Positions 41,015 to 50,702 of a stretch of DNA of 56,846 bases are shown one piece after another. Position numbers and translations under genes: made by a program. This stretch comes from a virus, in IMG/VR virus record IMGVR_UViG_3300010397_000012, positions 1 to 56,846 of that record; one strand, written 5' to 3'. The number at the start of each line of letters is the position of its first letter. The stretch's first letter is position 1. The notes beneath the pieces are model-generated. The model saw only the letters and a list, made by a program, of their open reading frames with translations, made no database searches and was not told the DNA's origin.

Positions 41015-41515
41015 ATGGACCGGACAGATACGTTTTACGCACTCGACGAGGCGATCCACGGGTATGGCGCCCAGATCATGGTGGGCGACGGCGCCAGCCC
41101 GGAGAACTTCCAGGCGATCGCCGCGGTGAACAGCATCGAGCCGGGGGACATGAACACGGCCGACATCAAGCGGACACACCTCCGCAGCCCGGACGCGCAC
41201 CACGAGCACATGCCTGGCATGCGCGACTCTGGGCCGTTCACACTCACCGGCACCTGGCTGCCTGGCGATGAGAGCCAGTCCAACGCGGGCGGCGGTTCCG
41301 GCCCATTCCAGACGGGCGGCCTGATCGCCATCTGGCGCGCACGCACGACCCACAACTTCAAGATCGTGCTGAACGACGGATCGCCGGTGACCGAGTGGCC
41401 GTTCCGGGGCTACGTCGCGGGCTTCAAGCCCGGCGGCATCAGCGTCGACGACAAGGTGATCGACTTCACCTCGACGATTCAGCCGACCGAATCGTACGAC
41501 GCCGACCTCCCATAG
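41015..41515 (+). CDS. Major tail (tube) protein
   Basis: 166 residues, AAGGAG ribosome binding site, its own short leader. AQIMVGDGASPENFQAIAAV, then RDSGPFTLTGTWLPGDESQS, FKIVLNDGSPVTEWPFRGYV and IDFTSTIQPTE, follow the tail tube beta-barrel pattern. It polymerises into the non-contractile tail. The gap to the next gene (41516-41622) holds no gene I can support. Confidence 0.85.
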   Translation: MDRTDTFYALDEAIHGYGAQIMVGDGASPENFQAIAAVNSIEPGDMNTADIKRTHLRSPDAHHEHMPGMRDSGPFTLTGTWLPGDESQSNAGGGSGPFQTGGLIAIWRARTTHNFKIVLNDGSPVTEWPFRGYVAGFKPGGISVDDKVIDFTSTIQPTESYDADLP

Positions 41516-41622
41516 TCGGGCGTCGGTTCGCCGTTGCTCTGATCTCCCGGCGGGGTTCACCCGGGGCCGGCAGGTTCCGCGGGGTCAGGGCAGCAACACA
41601 CAACTGAATACGCGATGCAGGA

Positions 41623-42006
41623 ATGAGTGAAGGCTTGGTGGCGAATCCAGAACGCGGCGAGACGGCGGTGAAGTTGGGCGACAAGACGTTCACGATGGTC
41701 ATGGACCAGAACGCCATTCGGTCGCTCGAAGCGGAACTCAGCACGAATAAGCGAGACGCGGTGTATCACGAGATTTTGGCCGCCGCGAATCGCGGTCAGT
41801 ATCGCGCGATCTCAGGGCTGCTCTGGGCGTCACTCCAGCGGCATCACCCAGAGATGACGATGGACCGCGTGGATGACCTCATCACGAAAGTCGGAGGGAT
41901 GTCCAAACTCAATACCGCGCTGAAGTCCAGCCTGAAAGCATCTGCGCCCACAGAGGAAGACGTGACCGCCGTTGAGGGAGACAAGAAGCGCCCTCGGAAG
42001 GCTTAG
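41623..42006 (+). CDS. Tail assembly chaperone, first
   Basis: 127 residues. VKLGDKTFTMVMDQNAIRSL, AANRGQYRAISGLLWASLQR and a short acidic/basic C-terminus match first-position tail chaperones (like lambda G) placed between tube and tape measure. I looked for a slippery site for a G-GT style frameshift and found none convincing. Confidence 0.75.
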   Translation: MSEGLVANPERGETAVKLGDKTFTMVMDQNAIRSLEAELSTNKRDAVYHEILAAANRGQYRAISGLLWASLQRHHPEMTMDRVDDLITKVGGMSKLNTALKSSLKASAPTEEDVTAVEGDKKRPRKA

Positions 42007-42035
42007 CCAGGCGCGGCAACGTCTGGAGGCACAAC

Positions 42036-42347
42036 TTGATCCAGGCGATTCGCATCGGGCTAAGCCAAGACGCCTTCTGGCGGATGACGCCGAGGGAGTT
42101 GTACCGGGAACTGGCCGCCGCGAAGGAGCGGCACTCAGACGAGGTCGAGTTGCTGACCTTGGCGGGTTATCAGGCGGTGCGGATCTGGGTCATGACCCAG
42201 AACAAGAAAAAGATGCCGGAGTTTGCCTCGTTGCTCCCGAAGAAGCCGGCTGATCGGAAGCAGACGAAAGAGAAACTCAAGTCGGTGCTCCACATGTTAG
42301 CCGCGCAGTATGGCGGCCGTGTGCGCACCAGGAAATCGACGCGGTAG
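42036..42347 (+). CDS. Tail assembly chaperone, second
   Basis: 103 residues, TTG start with GGAGG (42025-42029) 6 nt before it. The frame is -1 relative to the first chaperone and is open from 41976, but the strong ribosome binding site argues for independent initiation. RIGLSQDAFWRMTPRELYRE is typical of these short proteins. It probably binds the tape measure. Confidence 0.7.
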   Translation: MIQAIRIGLSQDAFWRMTPRELYRELAAAKERHSDEVELLTLAGYQAVRIWVMTQNKKKMPEFASLLPKKPADRKQTKEKLKSVLHMLAAQYGGRVRTRKSTR

Positions 42348-42354
42348 GGGGTTC

Positions 42355-45300
42355 ATGGCAGGGTCTGCGGTCATCGGCACGCTGAGGACGATTCTTACCC
42401 TCGACACGGCAGAGTTTGAGACGAACTCGGCCAAGGTGTCGCAGGCGGCGAAGGCGTGGACGAAAGACCTGAAGTCGATCGGCCAACAGGCGACGCAGCT
42501 TGGATCCGCCCTCACTAAGAGCCTGACGCTGCCGCTTGTGGGTATCGGCGCGGGCGCAGCAAAACTGGCGATGGACTTCGAAGACTCCTTCGCTGGCATC
42601 GGCAAGACGGTCGACGGCGTCACCGACAATGGCGGACGGCTCACTGAGTTCGGTAAGCAACTCGCGCAGAGTTTCCGCGACATGGCCAAGGAACTCCCGG
42701 TCAATGTCAACGAACTGAACAAGATCGGTGAGGCGGCCGGCTCCCTCGGCATCAAAAAAGAAGACATCCTCAAGTTCACCAAGGTCATGGCCGAGCTCGG
42801 CGTGACCACGAACCTGACGGCCGATCAGGCGGCGACGTCGATCGCGCAGATTCAGAACATCTTCAACGCGGCCGGCAAGGACACGGATCGCTTCGCCTCG
42901 TCGCTCGTCGCCTTGGGCAATGACGGCGCGTCGACCGAGGCACAGATTGTCGACTTCGCGTCACGCCTCTCTGGTGCTGGCCATCAGATCGGCCTGAGTG
43001 AGCAGGCGGTGTTGGGCTTCTCCGCCGCCCTGGCCAATGTCGGCCTGAACGCAGAACTCGGCGGCACGGCGCTCTCCAAGGTAATGAGCGCGATCAGTGT
43101 GTCGGTGGACACGGGTGGGAAGAAACTCGAAGCGTTCGCCTCCACCGCCGGCATGGCGGCGGATGAGTTCGCCAAGCTCTTCAAGTCTGACGCCGAACAG
43201 GCGCTGAAACGGTACATCGAAGGACTCGGCAAAGCGGGCGACAAGGGCGAGAACCTGACGATCATCCTGCAGGAGATGGGCCTGAAGGGCGCCAACGTGC
43301 AGGACGTGATGAAGCGTCTCGCGGGCGCTGGCGACCAGGTCTCGCATGCCTTGGACGTGTCGAATCAGGCATGGCGCGACAATACGGCGCTGACCGTTGA
43401 AGCCGAGAAACGGTTCGCCACGACGTCGTCGCAGTTGAAGATCCTCTGGAACAACATCACCGACGTCGGGATCACGATTGGCAACGCATTGTTGCCGGCG
43501 ATTCAGACGCTCGTGCGGTGGTCTGGCGACCTGATCCCTATCATCGAAGGCGCGGTCAAGCTGTTCACGTCGCTGCCGGCGCCGATTCAACTCGCGGCGC
43601 TGGGGCTGACGGGCTTGGTCGCCGCCGCCGGGCCGGCGCTCTATATCTTCGGCCAACTGTCGTTGTCGGCCGCGGCGGTCACGGCGGCCTTCACGACCAA
43701 TGGGATCGCCACCGTCGGGCTGACGGCCGCGATGAACGGCCTGAAGGCGTCGTTGGCGTTCTTGGGACCGGCGATCGCCGTCGCCGGCACCGCGTTTGTG
43801 TCGTGGAAGATCGGCGCGTGGGTTGGCGATATAACCGGCGCGACGGCGGCGGTTCAGCACTTGACCGAGAAGGTCATGGGCTACCGCGATGCGTCTGAGC
43901 CCTTGGAATCACAGCAGAAGCTGATCAACCAGGCGATCAAGCTCGGGGCGGACGCCTCGATCGACTACGCAGGCGCGATGAAGTTCCTGCAGGCCAAAGC
44001 GGAAGACCTACGGGCGGCGTCCAATGACACCGCCAAAGCGGTCGAGAACCAAGGGCACAAGTCGAAGCAGGCGGCGAAGGACACGAAGGAAGAGTCGGAC
44101 GCGCACAAGGAAGCGGCCAGGGAAGCTAAGGCGCACGCCAAGGCCGTCTCTGACCTGGCCGACACCTACACCGGGAAGAAACTAGCCGACCAGGTCCAGA
44201 CGCTCAATGAAGCCGTGCGGATGGCCGAGCGTCAGGGCGGGCTGACGGCCTACCAGTATCAGGAACTCGGCAAGCAACTGATCAAGCTCCACGATCAGGG
44301 CGCGGCCTTGCCGCCGATCCTTGAGCGGATCCGACAAGCAGAAAAGAACATCGAGGACGCCGCGCACCTCGCCGCACTGGCGCACGGGCAACTGAGCGAT
44401 GCCTTTAAGGGCCTGCCGACGGTTCAGCTCGAAGCCGTCAAAACGACCCAGCAACTGACGGACGAGTTCAATAAGCACATCGTCAGCGGGAAGGGCATCG
44501 GCTCGATGCTCGATGACATCGCGCCCAAGATCGCGAAGCTGCCAGCCCCACCTCCTGACCCGTGGCGTGAGTTCAAGGACGAAGTCGGCAACACGTTCAA
44601 GACCCTCGAAGGGGCCATCTCTGGTTCCTTCGCGCAGATCATGCTCGGCGCCAAGGGCTTCCACGATGCCTTTATCGACATTTGGGAATCCATCAAGGGC
44701 GCGGCCATGCGGATCGTGGCGGACCTCATGGGGAACCTCACGAACATGTTCTTCAAGGGGCTGGCGAACATCCTGAGCGGGACGGGTTCGTTCGGGTCCG
44801 CGTTTTCAGGGATTCTCAGCAGTGTGCTCGGAGGGGCGTCGTCAGCAGCGACTGGGGGCGCTGTGGCCGCGACGGGCGGCAGCACCGCAGCCGGCACTGC
44901 GGCGGGTGCTGGTGCAGGGATTGGCACAGCCGCCGCCATCGCCGGGGCCTTCGCGCTGCCGGCGTTGCTCTACTGGCTCGACAAGGGGCCTGACCCACAG
45001 CAATCGTGGCGCGACTACGCGGCGTCACTTGAAGGCAAGGTCGGCACATTTTGGGACACACCCGAAGGCCAACAGGCGCGAGCGGAAGAACTCGCCCGCG
45101 AAGCTGCCGGCGACTTCAGCGGCGGCGGCGTCACGCCGGATCCCCTGCAAGACAACGGCGGCCCCACCAGCATTTGGGACGCCTCTGGTGCGAGCCCGAG
45201 CAGCGGCGAAGCGAAAGCCTACTACGACGATATGGGCAACTTGATCCGTGTGCCCGGCTTCAAGTGGGGCACGGACGGCTTCCGCGACTTCGGCACGGGC

Positions 45301-45477
45301 ACCTTGGCGATGCTCCACGGCAGAGAAGCGGTCATTCCAGAAGGCGCTGGGGTGTCCATCGCTGGCGGCGCGTCAGGCGGCATGGTCACGGTCATTCTCG
45401 AGCAGGACGGCAAGAAGTCCGCGCAATGGGTCGCCCCGTATCTGGTGGATGAAGTCATCCGGCTGAGGTTGGCCTGA
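42355..45477 (+). CDS. Tail tape measure protein
   Basis: 1,040 residues from the ATG at 42355 (TAGGGGG upstream). The N-terminal third has TP901-type features (VIGTLRTILTLDTAEFETNS, QLGSALTKSLTLPLVGIGAG, LGIKKEDILKFTKVMAELGV). The middle has hydrophobic helices (LAALGLTGLVAAAGPALYIF). A charged coiled coil follows (EESDAHKEAAREAKAHAKAV), then a Gly/Ala-rich segment and a final domain with FRDFGTGTLAMLHGREAVIP. It sets tail length and is ejected with the DNA. Its C-terminal motif recurs in the product at 23088. Confidence 0.92.
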   Translation: MAGSAVIGTLRTILTLDTAEFETNSAKVSQAAKAWTKDLKSIGQQATQLGSALTKSLTLPLVGIGAGAAKLAMDFEDSFAGIGKTVDGVTDNGGRLTEFGKQLAQSFRDMAKELPVNVNELNKIGEAAGSLGIKKEDILKFTKVMAELGVTTNLTADQAATSIAQIQNIFNAAGKDTDRFASSLVALGNDGASTEAQIVDFASRLSGAGHQIGLSEQAVLGFSAALANVGLNAELGGTALSKVMSAISVSVDTGGKKLEAFASTAGMAADEFAKLFKSDAEQALKRYIEGLGKAGDKGENLTIILQEMGLKGANVQDVMKRLAGAGDQVSHALDVSNQAWRDNTALTVEAEKRFATTSSQLKILWNNITDVGITIGNALLPAIQTLVRWSGDLIPIIEGAVKLFTSLPAPIQLAALGLTGLVAAAGPALYIFGQLSLSAAAVTAAFTTNGIATVGLTAAMNGLKASLAFLGPAIAVAGTAFVSWKIGAWVGDITGATAAVQHLTEKVMGYRDASEPLESQQKLINQAIKLGADASIDYAGAMKFLQAKAEDLRAASNDTAKAVENQGHKSKQAAKDTKEESDAHKEAAREAKAHAKAVSDLADTYTGKKLADQVQTLNEAVRMAERQGGLTAYQYQELGKQLIKLHDQGAALPPILERIRQAEKNIEDAAHLAALAHGQLSDAFKGLPTVQLEAVKTTQQLTDEFNKHIVSGKGIGSMLDDIAPKIAKLPAPPPDPWREFKDEVGNTFKTLEGAISGSFAQIMLGAKGFHDAFIDIWESIKGAAMRIVADLMGNLTNMFFKGLANILSGTGSFGSAFSGILSSVLGGASSAATGGAVAATGGSTAAGTAAGAGAGIGTAAAIAGAFALPALLYWLDKGPDPQQSWRDYAASLEGKVGTFWDTPEGQQARAEELAREAAGDFSGGGVTPDPLQDNGGPTSIWDASGASPSSGEAKAYYDDMGNLIRVPGFKWGTDGFRDFGTGTLAMLHGREAVIPEGAGVSIAGGASGGMVTVILEQDGKKSAQWVAPYLVDEVIRLRLA

Positions 45478-47000
45478 TGCCGACCGTGTGGAGCGTGACC
45501 ATCGGCGGAGTTGAGCGAGACTGCGCGCTCGGCTCGCTGAATATCCAAGAAGTCGCCAACGGCGTCAACACGATGCGCGCGGCGTTCAAGTCCGTGGCGG
45601 GCGCGTTCCGGCCGGCGCTCGGGGCCGACATTGTGATCACGCGCGATGCCGTCCGCGTGTGGGGCGGGTTCGTCGACAAGACGGCCGAGTCTGGGGCCGA
45701 CGGTCAGCCCATCGACGACATTGAAACGCTCGTCGATAGCGTGGCCTACAACAGCATCGGGGAACGCCGGTTCGTCTACGAAACCATCGCGGCCGGTTCG
45801 ACTCTGAAGCAGGCGCTGCAGCAGCTCGAGCCCTACGTCACACCCTACGGGGTGTCGCTGTCCGGCTCACAGGTGAACGGGCCGACGCTGCCCGAGGTGG
45901 TCATCGACGGCGACCGCTTCATCGACGTCATCAACCGGCTGTCTCAACTGACGGGCTTCATCGGCGGCATCGACTACAACAAGTCGCTACGAATGGTGCA
46001 GTTCGGGGACTTGTCGGCGCCATTCAACGTCATCGACGGCGACGGGAACCACGTCGGGGATATCACGGTCGAGCGCAGCCGCGAGAAGTACTTCAACCGC
46101 GTCGTCCTGAAATACGGCAAGGCTGGGCCGCTCGTGTTGCAGACGGAGGCGCACACGGGCAACGGCGTGCTGGCGACGTTCCCGGTGGAACTACCCGTCG
46201 CTGGGCCGTTCGCGCCCGTGGCAACCGAGGACGGGGCGATTGCCTACGGCGTCGTGAACTACAACGACGGCACGACGGAATCGATCGGTGGACAGTCGGC
46301 CCCTGCCGGCTTCCTCTGGGAATACGACCCAGACGCGAACACCATCACGCGACGATCTGGAGCGGTAGGGAATACCGTCGGTTTCGTGTTCCGCTATGAC
46401 GCGCAGTTCCCTCAGACGGTCATCGTTGAGGACGCCTCCGAGATCAGCCTCAACGGGCTATATGAAACCGTCGTCGTCCGCGAAGACATCTTCGACAAGA
46501 CGGAAGCGACCGAGACGGCCGAGACGTACCTGTCGCAGTTCCTCCAGATCTTGACGACGGTCAAGTTCGACACGTACGGCGCGGGCTTGCATCCAGGGCA
46601 GACGATCACGCTGACCATCGCGGATCGGAACGTGAACGGCCAGTACCTCATCACGGAGGTGAAGCCGGTCAACCCGAACACGATGCAAGACCTCCGCTAC
46701 TCGGTCACGGCCATCGACAGCGAGACGTTCCGGGGCTCGTTCCGGCAACTGTACAAGGACTGGCTGAACACAGGATCGAAGTCGGCGAGCACTGGACCTG
46801 CGGCGGCTGGCGGTGGGGCGCCGTTCCCACCGAACCGCGCCGTCCAGTTCAACGACGGCGGGGCGTTCGGCGGTAACGTCGGCTTCCTCTTCTACAAGGA
46901 CGAGGTGAGCCTCGTCTGCGGAGACCTGTCCTCGATCGACGCCGCCAACTTCGATGGGTGTCAAGCCTTCGGCTACGACTGCCACATCGGGGACACCTAA
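45477..47000 (+). CDS. Tail hub/baseplate-like protein
   Basis: 507 residues. The N-terminal half (VWSVTIGGVERDCALGSLNI, DRFIDVINRLSQLTGFIGGI) resembles a tail hub barrel fold. The C-terminal part has TETAETYLSQFLQILTTVKF and HPGQTITLTIADRNVNGQYL. The last 60 residues (NRAVQFNDGGAFGGNVGFLF) carry a short motif found on many phage fibres. Just after the tape measure, this is the expected hub position. Confidence 0.7.
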   Translation: MPTVWSVTIGGVERDCALGSLNIQEVANGVNTMRAAFKSVAGAFRPALGADIVITRDAVRVWGGFVDKTAESGADGQPIDDIETLVDSVAYNSIGERRFVYETIAAGSTLKQALQQLEPYVTPYGVSLSGSQVNGPTLPEVVIDGDRFIDVINRLSQLTGFIGGIDYNKSLRMVQFGDLSAPFNVIDGDGNHVGDITVERSREKYFNRVVLKYGKAGPLVLQTEAHTGNGVLATFPVELPVAGPFAPVATEDGAIAYGVVNYNDGTTESIGGQSAPAGFLWEYDPDANTITRRSGAVGNTVGFVFRYDAQFPQTVIVEDASEISLNGLYETVVVREDIFDKTEATETAETYLSQFLQILTTVKFDTYGAGLHPGQTITLTIADRNVNGQYLITEVKPVNPNTMQDLRYSVTAIDSETFRGSFRQLYKDWLNTGSKSASTGPAAAGGGAPFPPNRAVQFNDGGAFGGNVGFLFYKDEVSLVCGDLSSIDAANFDGCQAFGYDCHIGDT

Positions 47001-48631
47001 TGGCGCTGTCCTCCAAGTACCTCCGCTTCACGAAAGCGACCAGCACCGGGGTGCAGACGGTGACAGGTGTCGGCTTCACCGGCAAGGCGCTGCTCCTGTG
47101 GACGTCCTATCAGACGGCGGTGGGCGCCACGACGGCGGCGATCATCAGTCTCGGGCTCACCGATGGGACGCTGCAGAGTTGCCGGTGCATCAATCATCCC
47201 GGCGGCGAGGCGACGACGACCAGTTCGCAGGCGGAACAGACGGACCACATCGCGTACAAGGTGACGGCCACGGACGGGTCGGACCCGACGCTGCTCGTGG
47301 CGGGCGTCTTCGGGGCGTTCACGTCGGACGGGTTCACGATCAACTGGACGACGAACGACAGCGATGCGGCCATCTTTCACGCGGTCGTGCTCGGTGGCGA
47401 TATTCAGACGGCGCTGACGCAAGTCAAGATCACCTGCGGGGCCGGGGAATCGCTCGACGTGACGAGCGTCGGGTTCCGCCCGAGCGCCTACATCGTTATG
47501 GGGGGCACCGCCGACGAGTTCGACGACGGCGACTACAGCCACGGGGCGCCCTCGGGGTCGTTCCACGGGTTCGGCTTCTCTAACGCGACCGACAACGTGT
47601 GCGGCTGGACGCTCGGTCGAGGCACGGGCGGGGCGGCGGATAACTACCGCGGCCAGATGACGGACGCGGTGGCGTCCGTCCGTATCGCCAACCTCAGCGG
47701 CGCGGCGTCGATGATGGACGGGCGGATCACGGCAAACCTCGACGACGGGTACACGTTCTCCCGTGACGTGGAACTGGCTGGGATCGAGCCCATCCAGCAC
47801 GTCCTGTGCGTGCGCGGCGTGCGGTTTGCGCTCGGGTCGTTCACGGCCCCGCTTACGGCGACGACCACCGCCGTCACGCTGCCCTTCGAGCCGGATCTGG
47901 TCATCCTGCAAACCCTCGGGTCGACGGCCTCAGAGAACGCCGACGGCATGGGCCTGTCGATGGGCGCCTGGCAGCGTGACGATGACGACTCCGGGGGCAC
48001 CTGGATCGGCGGCGTCGATGCGGCGAACCCGAGCGTGTATCGGCGCTCGACGTACGAAGACCTCGTGATCGAAACGCGAAACGCGAGCAGTGGCGCGGCG
48101 GTCATGCAGGCGACGGTCGCCGGCGCATCCGCGACGGACATCACGTTCGACTTCTCGGCCGTCTCCGGCAGCGCGGACGCCCTGATCTACATGGCCCTGG
48201 CGCCGACCGAGACGATCCGCGGGGCGTTCGTGGCGGGCGAGAAGACGACCGTGCGGGCCACACGGGCGGCGGCGTTCGGGCTAGACGGCGAGACGAACGA
48301 GCACACCGAGACGGGCAAGCTCAAGGTCTTCGGGAAGTTTGAGTCGACCGAGACGGTGCAGGTGGGCGACGTGAGTGGCGCGACGTCCACGTCGCTGCTC
48401 GGGATTGGGCCAACCGGCCAGATAGAAGCCGTGACGGTGGGCAGCGGCCTGGCGATGGCCGCGAACGTCCTCGACTCAACGGGCGGCGGCGTCCTGCTCA
48501 CGGCCGACCCTGGCTCGCCTGCTAACGACACCTGGTGGGTCGTCCGCACGGGCACGAGCCCGACGATGACGGTTGCGCTCAAGGTGCGGATCAGTGGCGC
48601 CACCTACACGATTGCGGGGATCACGTTATGA
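47000..48631 (+). CDS. Putative tail-tip or fibre protein, 543 aa
   Basis: Start at the ATG in the TAATG overlap. Entirely beta-rich, with an internal duplication-like pattern. The first half (KALLLWTSYQTAVGATTAAI, FHAVVLGGDIQTALTQVKIT) and second half (IQHVLCVRGVRFALGSFTAP, LIYMALAP) have similar alternations. A C-terminal fibre-like extension follows. No enzymatic residues seen. Probably a host-contact protein at the tail tip. Confidence 0.6.
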   Translation: MALSSKYLRFTKATSTGVQTVTGVGFTGKALLLWTSYQTAVGATTAAIISLGLTDGTLQSCRCINHPGGEATTTSSQAEQTDHIAYKVTATDGSDPTLLVAGVFGAFTSDGFTINWTTNDSDAAIFHAVVLGGDIQTALTQVKITCGAGESLDVTSVGFRPSAYIVMGGTADEFDDGDYSHGAPSGSFHGFGFSNATDNVCGWTLGRGTGGAADNYRGQMTDAVASVRIANLSGAASMMDGRITANLDDGYTFSRDVELAGIEPIQHVLCVRGVRFALGSFTAPLTATTTAVTLPFEPDLVILQTLGSTASENADGMGLSMGAWQRDDDDSGGTWIGGVDAANPSVYRRSTYEDLVIETRNASSGAAVMQATVAGASATDITFDFSAVSGSADALIYMALAPTETIRGAFVAGEKTTVRATRAAAFGLDGETNEHTETGKLKVFGKFESTETVQVGDVSGATSTSLLGIGPTGQIEAVTVGSGLAMAANVLDSTGGGVLLTADPGSPANDTWWVVRTGTSPTMTVALKVRISGATYTIAGITL

Positions 48632-49722
48632 CGATGAAGGGGTTCCTCGCTGTCCTCGTTTGGCTGGCGCTGGCTGGACGCGCCGGTGCTCAGGCCACGA
48701 ACATCAGCACGAGCGGCACGCTGCCGACCAACTGCACCGTGGGCAATGTGTACGTCAAGACGGGGACGGGCGCCGGGTTCTATGTGTGTCTCGCCACGAA
48801 TACCTGGACGCAGATGTCGACGGGCGGCGGCTCGGCGCTCAGTGGCATCACGGCGGCGACGACCTCGAACACGATCGCCAGCGGGAACAATGGCGCGCAG
48901 CTCTGGAACTGGGCGCGCACGTCCACGGGCGACACGATGACGTTCGGCGAGACCACCGCCGCGACCAGCGGGAACAGTACCGGCAATCAATCGATCGTCA
49001 AGGCGGCGACGCTCGCTAGTTCGACGGCCGTCCCGTTCGTGATCGACAACTTCGGCGCGGCCTATTCGCTGCTCGTGAATGACGTGGCAGCCGACACGAC
49101 CCCGTTCATCGTGGACGACGCTGGACAAGTCAGCATCCACGGCGCGGTCGTGAACGGGATCGACTTGACGGTCCACCGAGTCGGCGGGACGGGCATCAGG
49201 CTCATGGACGGCACCGTCCAATTGGACTTCACGACCGACTTCGACAGCTTGTGCAAGGGGTGCATCGGTACCACCACGAATCACTCGTACGGCTTCATCG
49301 TGAATAACACGCTCGCGGGGTATTTCGCCACCGATCGATCCCTGATTCTTCAGAAACCTCCAAGCACGACGCTGACCAACGCCAGCGCCGGGCAGTTGAT
49401 CTTCGGCGCGGGCGACTCGACCAACGGACAGTACCGGGCGGTGTGCGCCGGGTACGCAGGGTCGGCCACCTATAGCCCTCTCTGCTTTGGCTATGTGCAG
49501 ACGAACAACAGCGGCAACACCGCGGGCGACTTCTTCGTGGCGACACGTGTGCTGACGACTGACAGTACGCCGATCGAACGGATGCGGGTCAAGGCCGACG
49601 GCACGGTGTCGGTCGAAGACCTGAAGACGACCGGGGCGGCGACTGGGAAGAAGGTTGTCTGCGTCGATACGTCGACGGGCATTCTCTACGCCTCATCGAG
49701 CGGCACAGACTGCAGCAACTAG
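48628..49722 (+). CDS. Fibre-like protein with a Sec signal peptide
   Basis: 364 residues. TMKGFLAVLVWLALAGRAGA followed by QA is a clear signal peptide with a cleavage site near residue 22. The rest is beta-rich and repetitive (GNVYVKTGTGAGFYVCLATN, IASGNNGAQLWNWARTSTGD). It ends with ERMRVKADGTVSVEDLKTTG, a pattern common at the end of phage tail spikes before a chaperone domain. A secreted fibre is unusual for a virion protein. ATGA overlap with the preceding tail gene. Confidence 0.6.
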   Translation: MTMKGFLAVLVWLALAGRAGAQATNISTSGTLPTNCTVGNVYVKTGTGAGFYVCLATNTWTQMSTGGGSALSGITAATTSNTIASGNNGAQLWNWARTSTGDTMTFGETTAATSGNSTGNQSIVKAATLASSTAVPFVIDNFGAAYSLLVNDVAADTTPFIVDDAGQVSIHGAVVNGIDLTVHRVGGTGIRLMDGTVQLDFTTDFDSLCKGCIGTTTNHSYGFIVNNTLAGYFATDRSLILQKPPSTTLTNASAGQLIFGAGDSTNGQYRAVCAGYAGSATYSPLCFGYVQTNNSGNTAGDFFVATRVLTTDSTPIERMRVKADGTVSVEDLKTTGAATGKKVVCVDTSTGILYASSSGTDCSN

Positions 49723-49735
49723 GAGAGTTCAAAGC

Positions 49736-50044
49736 ATGACGCGAGCCGCCTTGTTCATTTGCGCCCTCACCTGTCTCGCCCTCGCCCTCCGTGTGGTGGC
49801 GCAGGCGCCTGACGCCACGGAGGCCGCGCTCACGCAGCAGCTCGCCGACCAGCGCTCGAGGCTCGGGGCCTGCAACGCGGAGCTCGGCCCGCTGCAGCAG
49901 CTTCACGCGCAGGTCATCGCCGGCCAGGTCCGGCCGGTGGCGGACACCCAGGCGGCGATCGTGGCGACGGTCGAGGCGGCGAATCCAGGGCAGACGTTGG
50001 ATCTGAAGACGGGCAAGCTGGTGGCGAAGGTGCCCATGAAGTAG
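49736..50044 (+). CDS. Small exported coiled-coil protein, 102 aa
   Basis: GGAGAG upstream. An N-terminal signal peptide (TRAALFICALTCLALALRVV, then AQA) is followed by a helical charged segment (TQQLADQRSRLGACNAELGP) and a short tail. Periplasmic location is likely. Spanin-like lysis role possible but unproven. Separated from the lysis genes by a structured spacer. Confidence 0.5.
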   Translation: MTRAALFICALTCLALALRVVAQAPDATEAALTQQLADQRSRLGACNAELGPLQQLHAQVIAGQVRPVADTQAAIVATVEAANPGQTLDLKTGKLVAKVPMK

Positions 50045-50066
50045 ACGAGTTCTGCACGTCCCGCTA

Positions 50067-50129
50067 GGGCTGGGAAGCCCGAACCCGCCATCAGGCCGAT
50101 GGTCGGGCGCACCTCTCCCCGGGGGTGCG
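50067..50129 (+). ncRNA. Three consecutive stem-loops in the pre-lysis spacer
   Basis: GGGCT/AGCCC (50067-50080), CCATC/GATGG (50088-50102) and CGCACC/GGTGCG (50108-50129) follow each other within 63 bp, ahead of the large hairpin at 50160. No ORF is credible in 50045-50270. The row of stems may form a structured RNA or leader controlling lysis gene expression. Structure read by eye; compensatory changes not testable here. Confidence 0.4.
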
Positions 50130-50159
50130 AGCGCGGAGACGACAGGAGGCCACGGAGAT

Positions 50160-50212
50160 AAGGCCGCTCCGACCAGTGCGTGGATTCGCACGGTTGGGCG
50201 GCCTTGTCTTTT
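50160..50212 (+). terminator. Long-stem intrinsic terminator before the lysis genes
   Basis: AAGGCCGC (50160-50167) pairs with GCGGCCTT (50198-50205). Inside it CCGACC pairs with GGTTGG and GTGCG with CGCAC, around loop TGGATT: about 19 pairs with two single-base bulges. TCTTTT follows one base later. It ends transcription of the tail operon, so the lysis genes need readthrough or their own promoter. Confidence 0.8.
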
Positions 50213-50270
50213 GGGGCCAGAAGGAGACGACAGGCGATGCGCGAGCGAGCAATGACGGAGGCAGGAACGA

Positions 50271-50702
50271 ATGGATGAGCGACAGCGGACCCTACGCGAT
50301 CGCGTGCTGCTGGCGTGCCCGGACATCGATCCGATGCTGCTGACGCAGATCGCCGGCGCCGAAGTCTTGGCGAGTTCGAAGACGACCTATGCGGCTGGCA
50401 ACGGCAAGTTTCCGCGCTGGAGCGTTGATCGGTGGCTGCAGATCACGATCTTCTGCATGTCGGTCATCTCTGGGATTTTCTTCTTCGGCGGGCAGTGGAG
50501 CGGCGTCAAGAAGAGTGTCGAGGACATGGCCACAGCGGTCTCCTCGATGCACGCCGACATGGAGAGCATCAAGACGCGGCAGTGGGACTCGCAGAACAAG
50601 CTCGACGCGCTGAAGAAGCAGATCGAGACCATCGAGAAGTCCGACGAGTACTACCGGACCCATCCTCGGCCTCGGCCGATGTTCCCCGAGGACGCGCGAT
50701 GA
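50271..50702 (+). CDS. Membrane-anchored coiled-coil protein of the lysis region
   Basis: 143 residues. A cytoplasmic N-terminus is followed by one transmembrane helix (about 55-74: WLQITIFCMSVISGIFFFGG). A charged coiled coil follows (VEDMATAVSSMHADMESIKT, NKLDALKKQIETIEKS), then a Pro-rich end. The layout resembles i-spanins or accessory holin-like proteins. Its stop overlaps the endolysin ATG. Confidence 0.55.
   Translation: MDERQRTLRDRVLLACPDIDPMLLTQIAGAEVLASSKTTYAAGNGKFPRWSVDRWLQITIFCMSVISGIFFFGGQWSGVKKSVEDMATAVSSMHADMESIKTRQWDSQNKLDALKKQIETIEKSDEYYRTHPRPRPMFPEDAR

Noticed and set aside
41950-42040. Programmed -1 frameshift joining the two tail chaperones
   Set aside because: The frames are suitably arranged, but no X-XXY-YYZ slippery heptamer exists in the 31-nt overlap. 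The second gene has its own GGAGG and TTG start.
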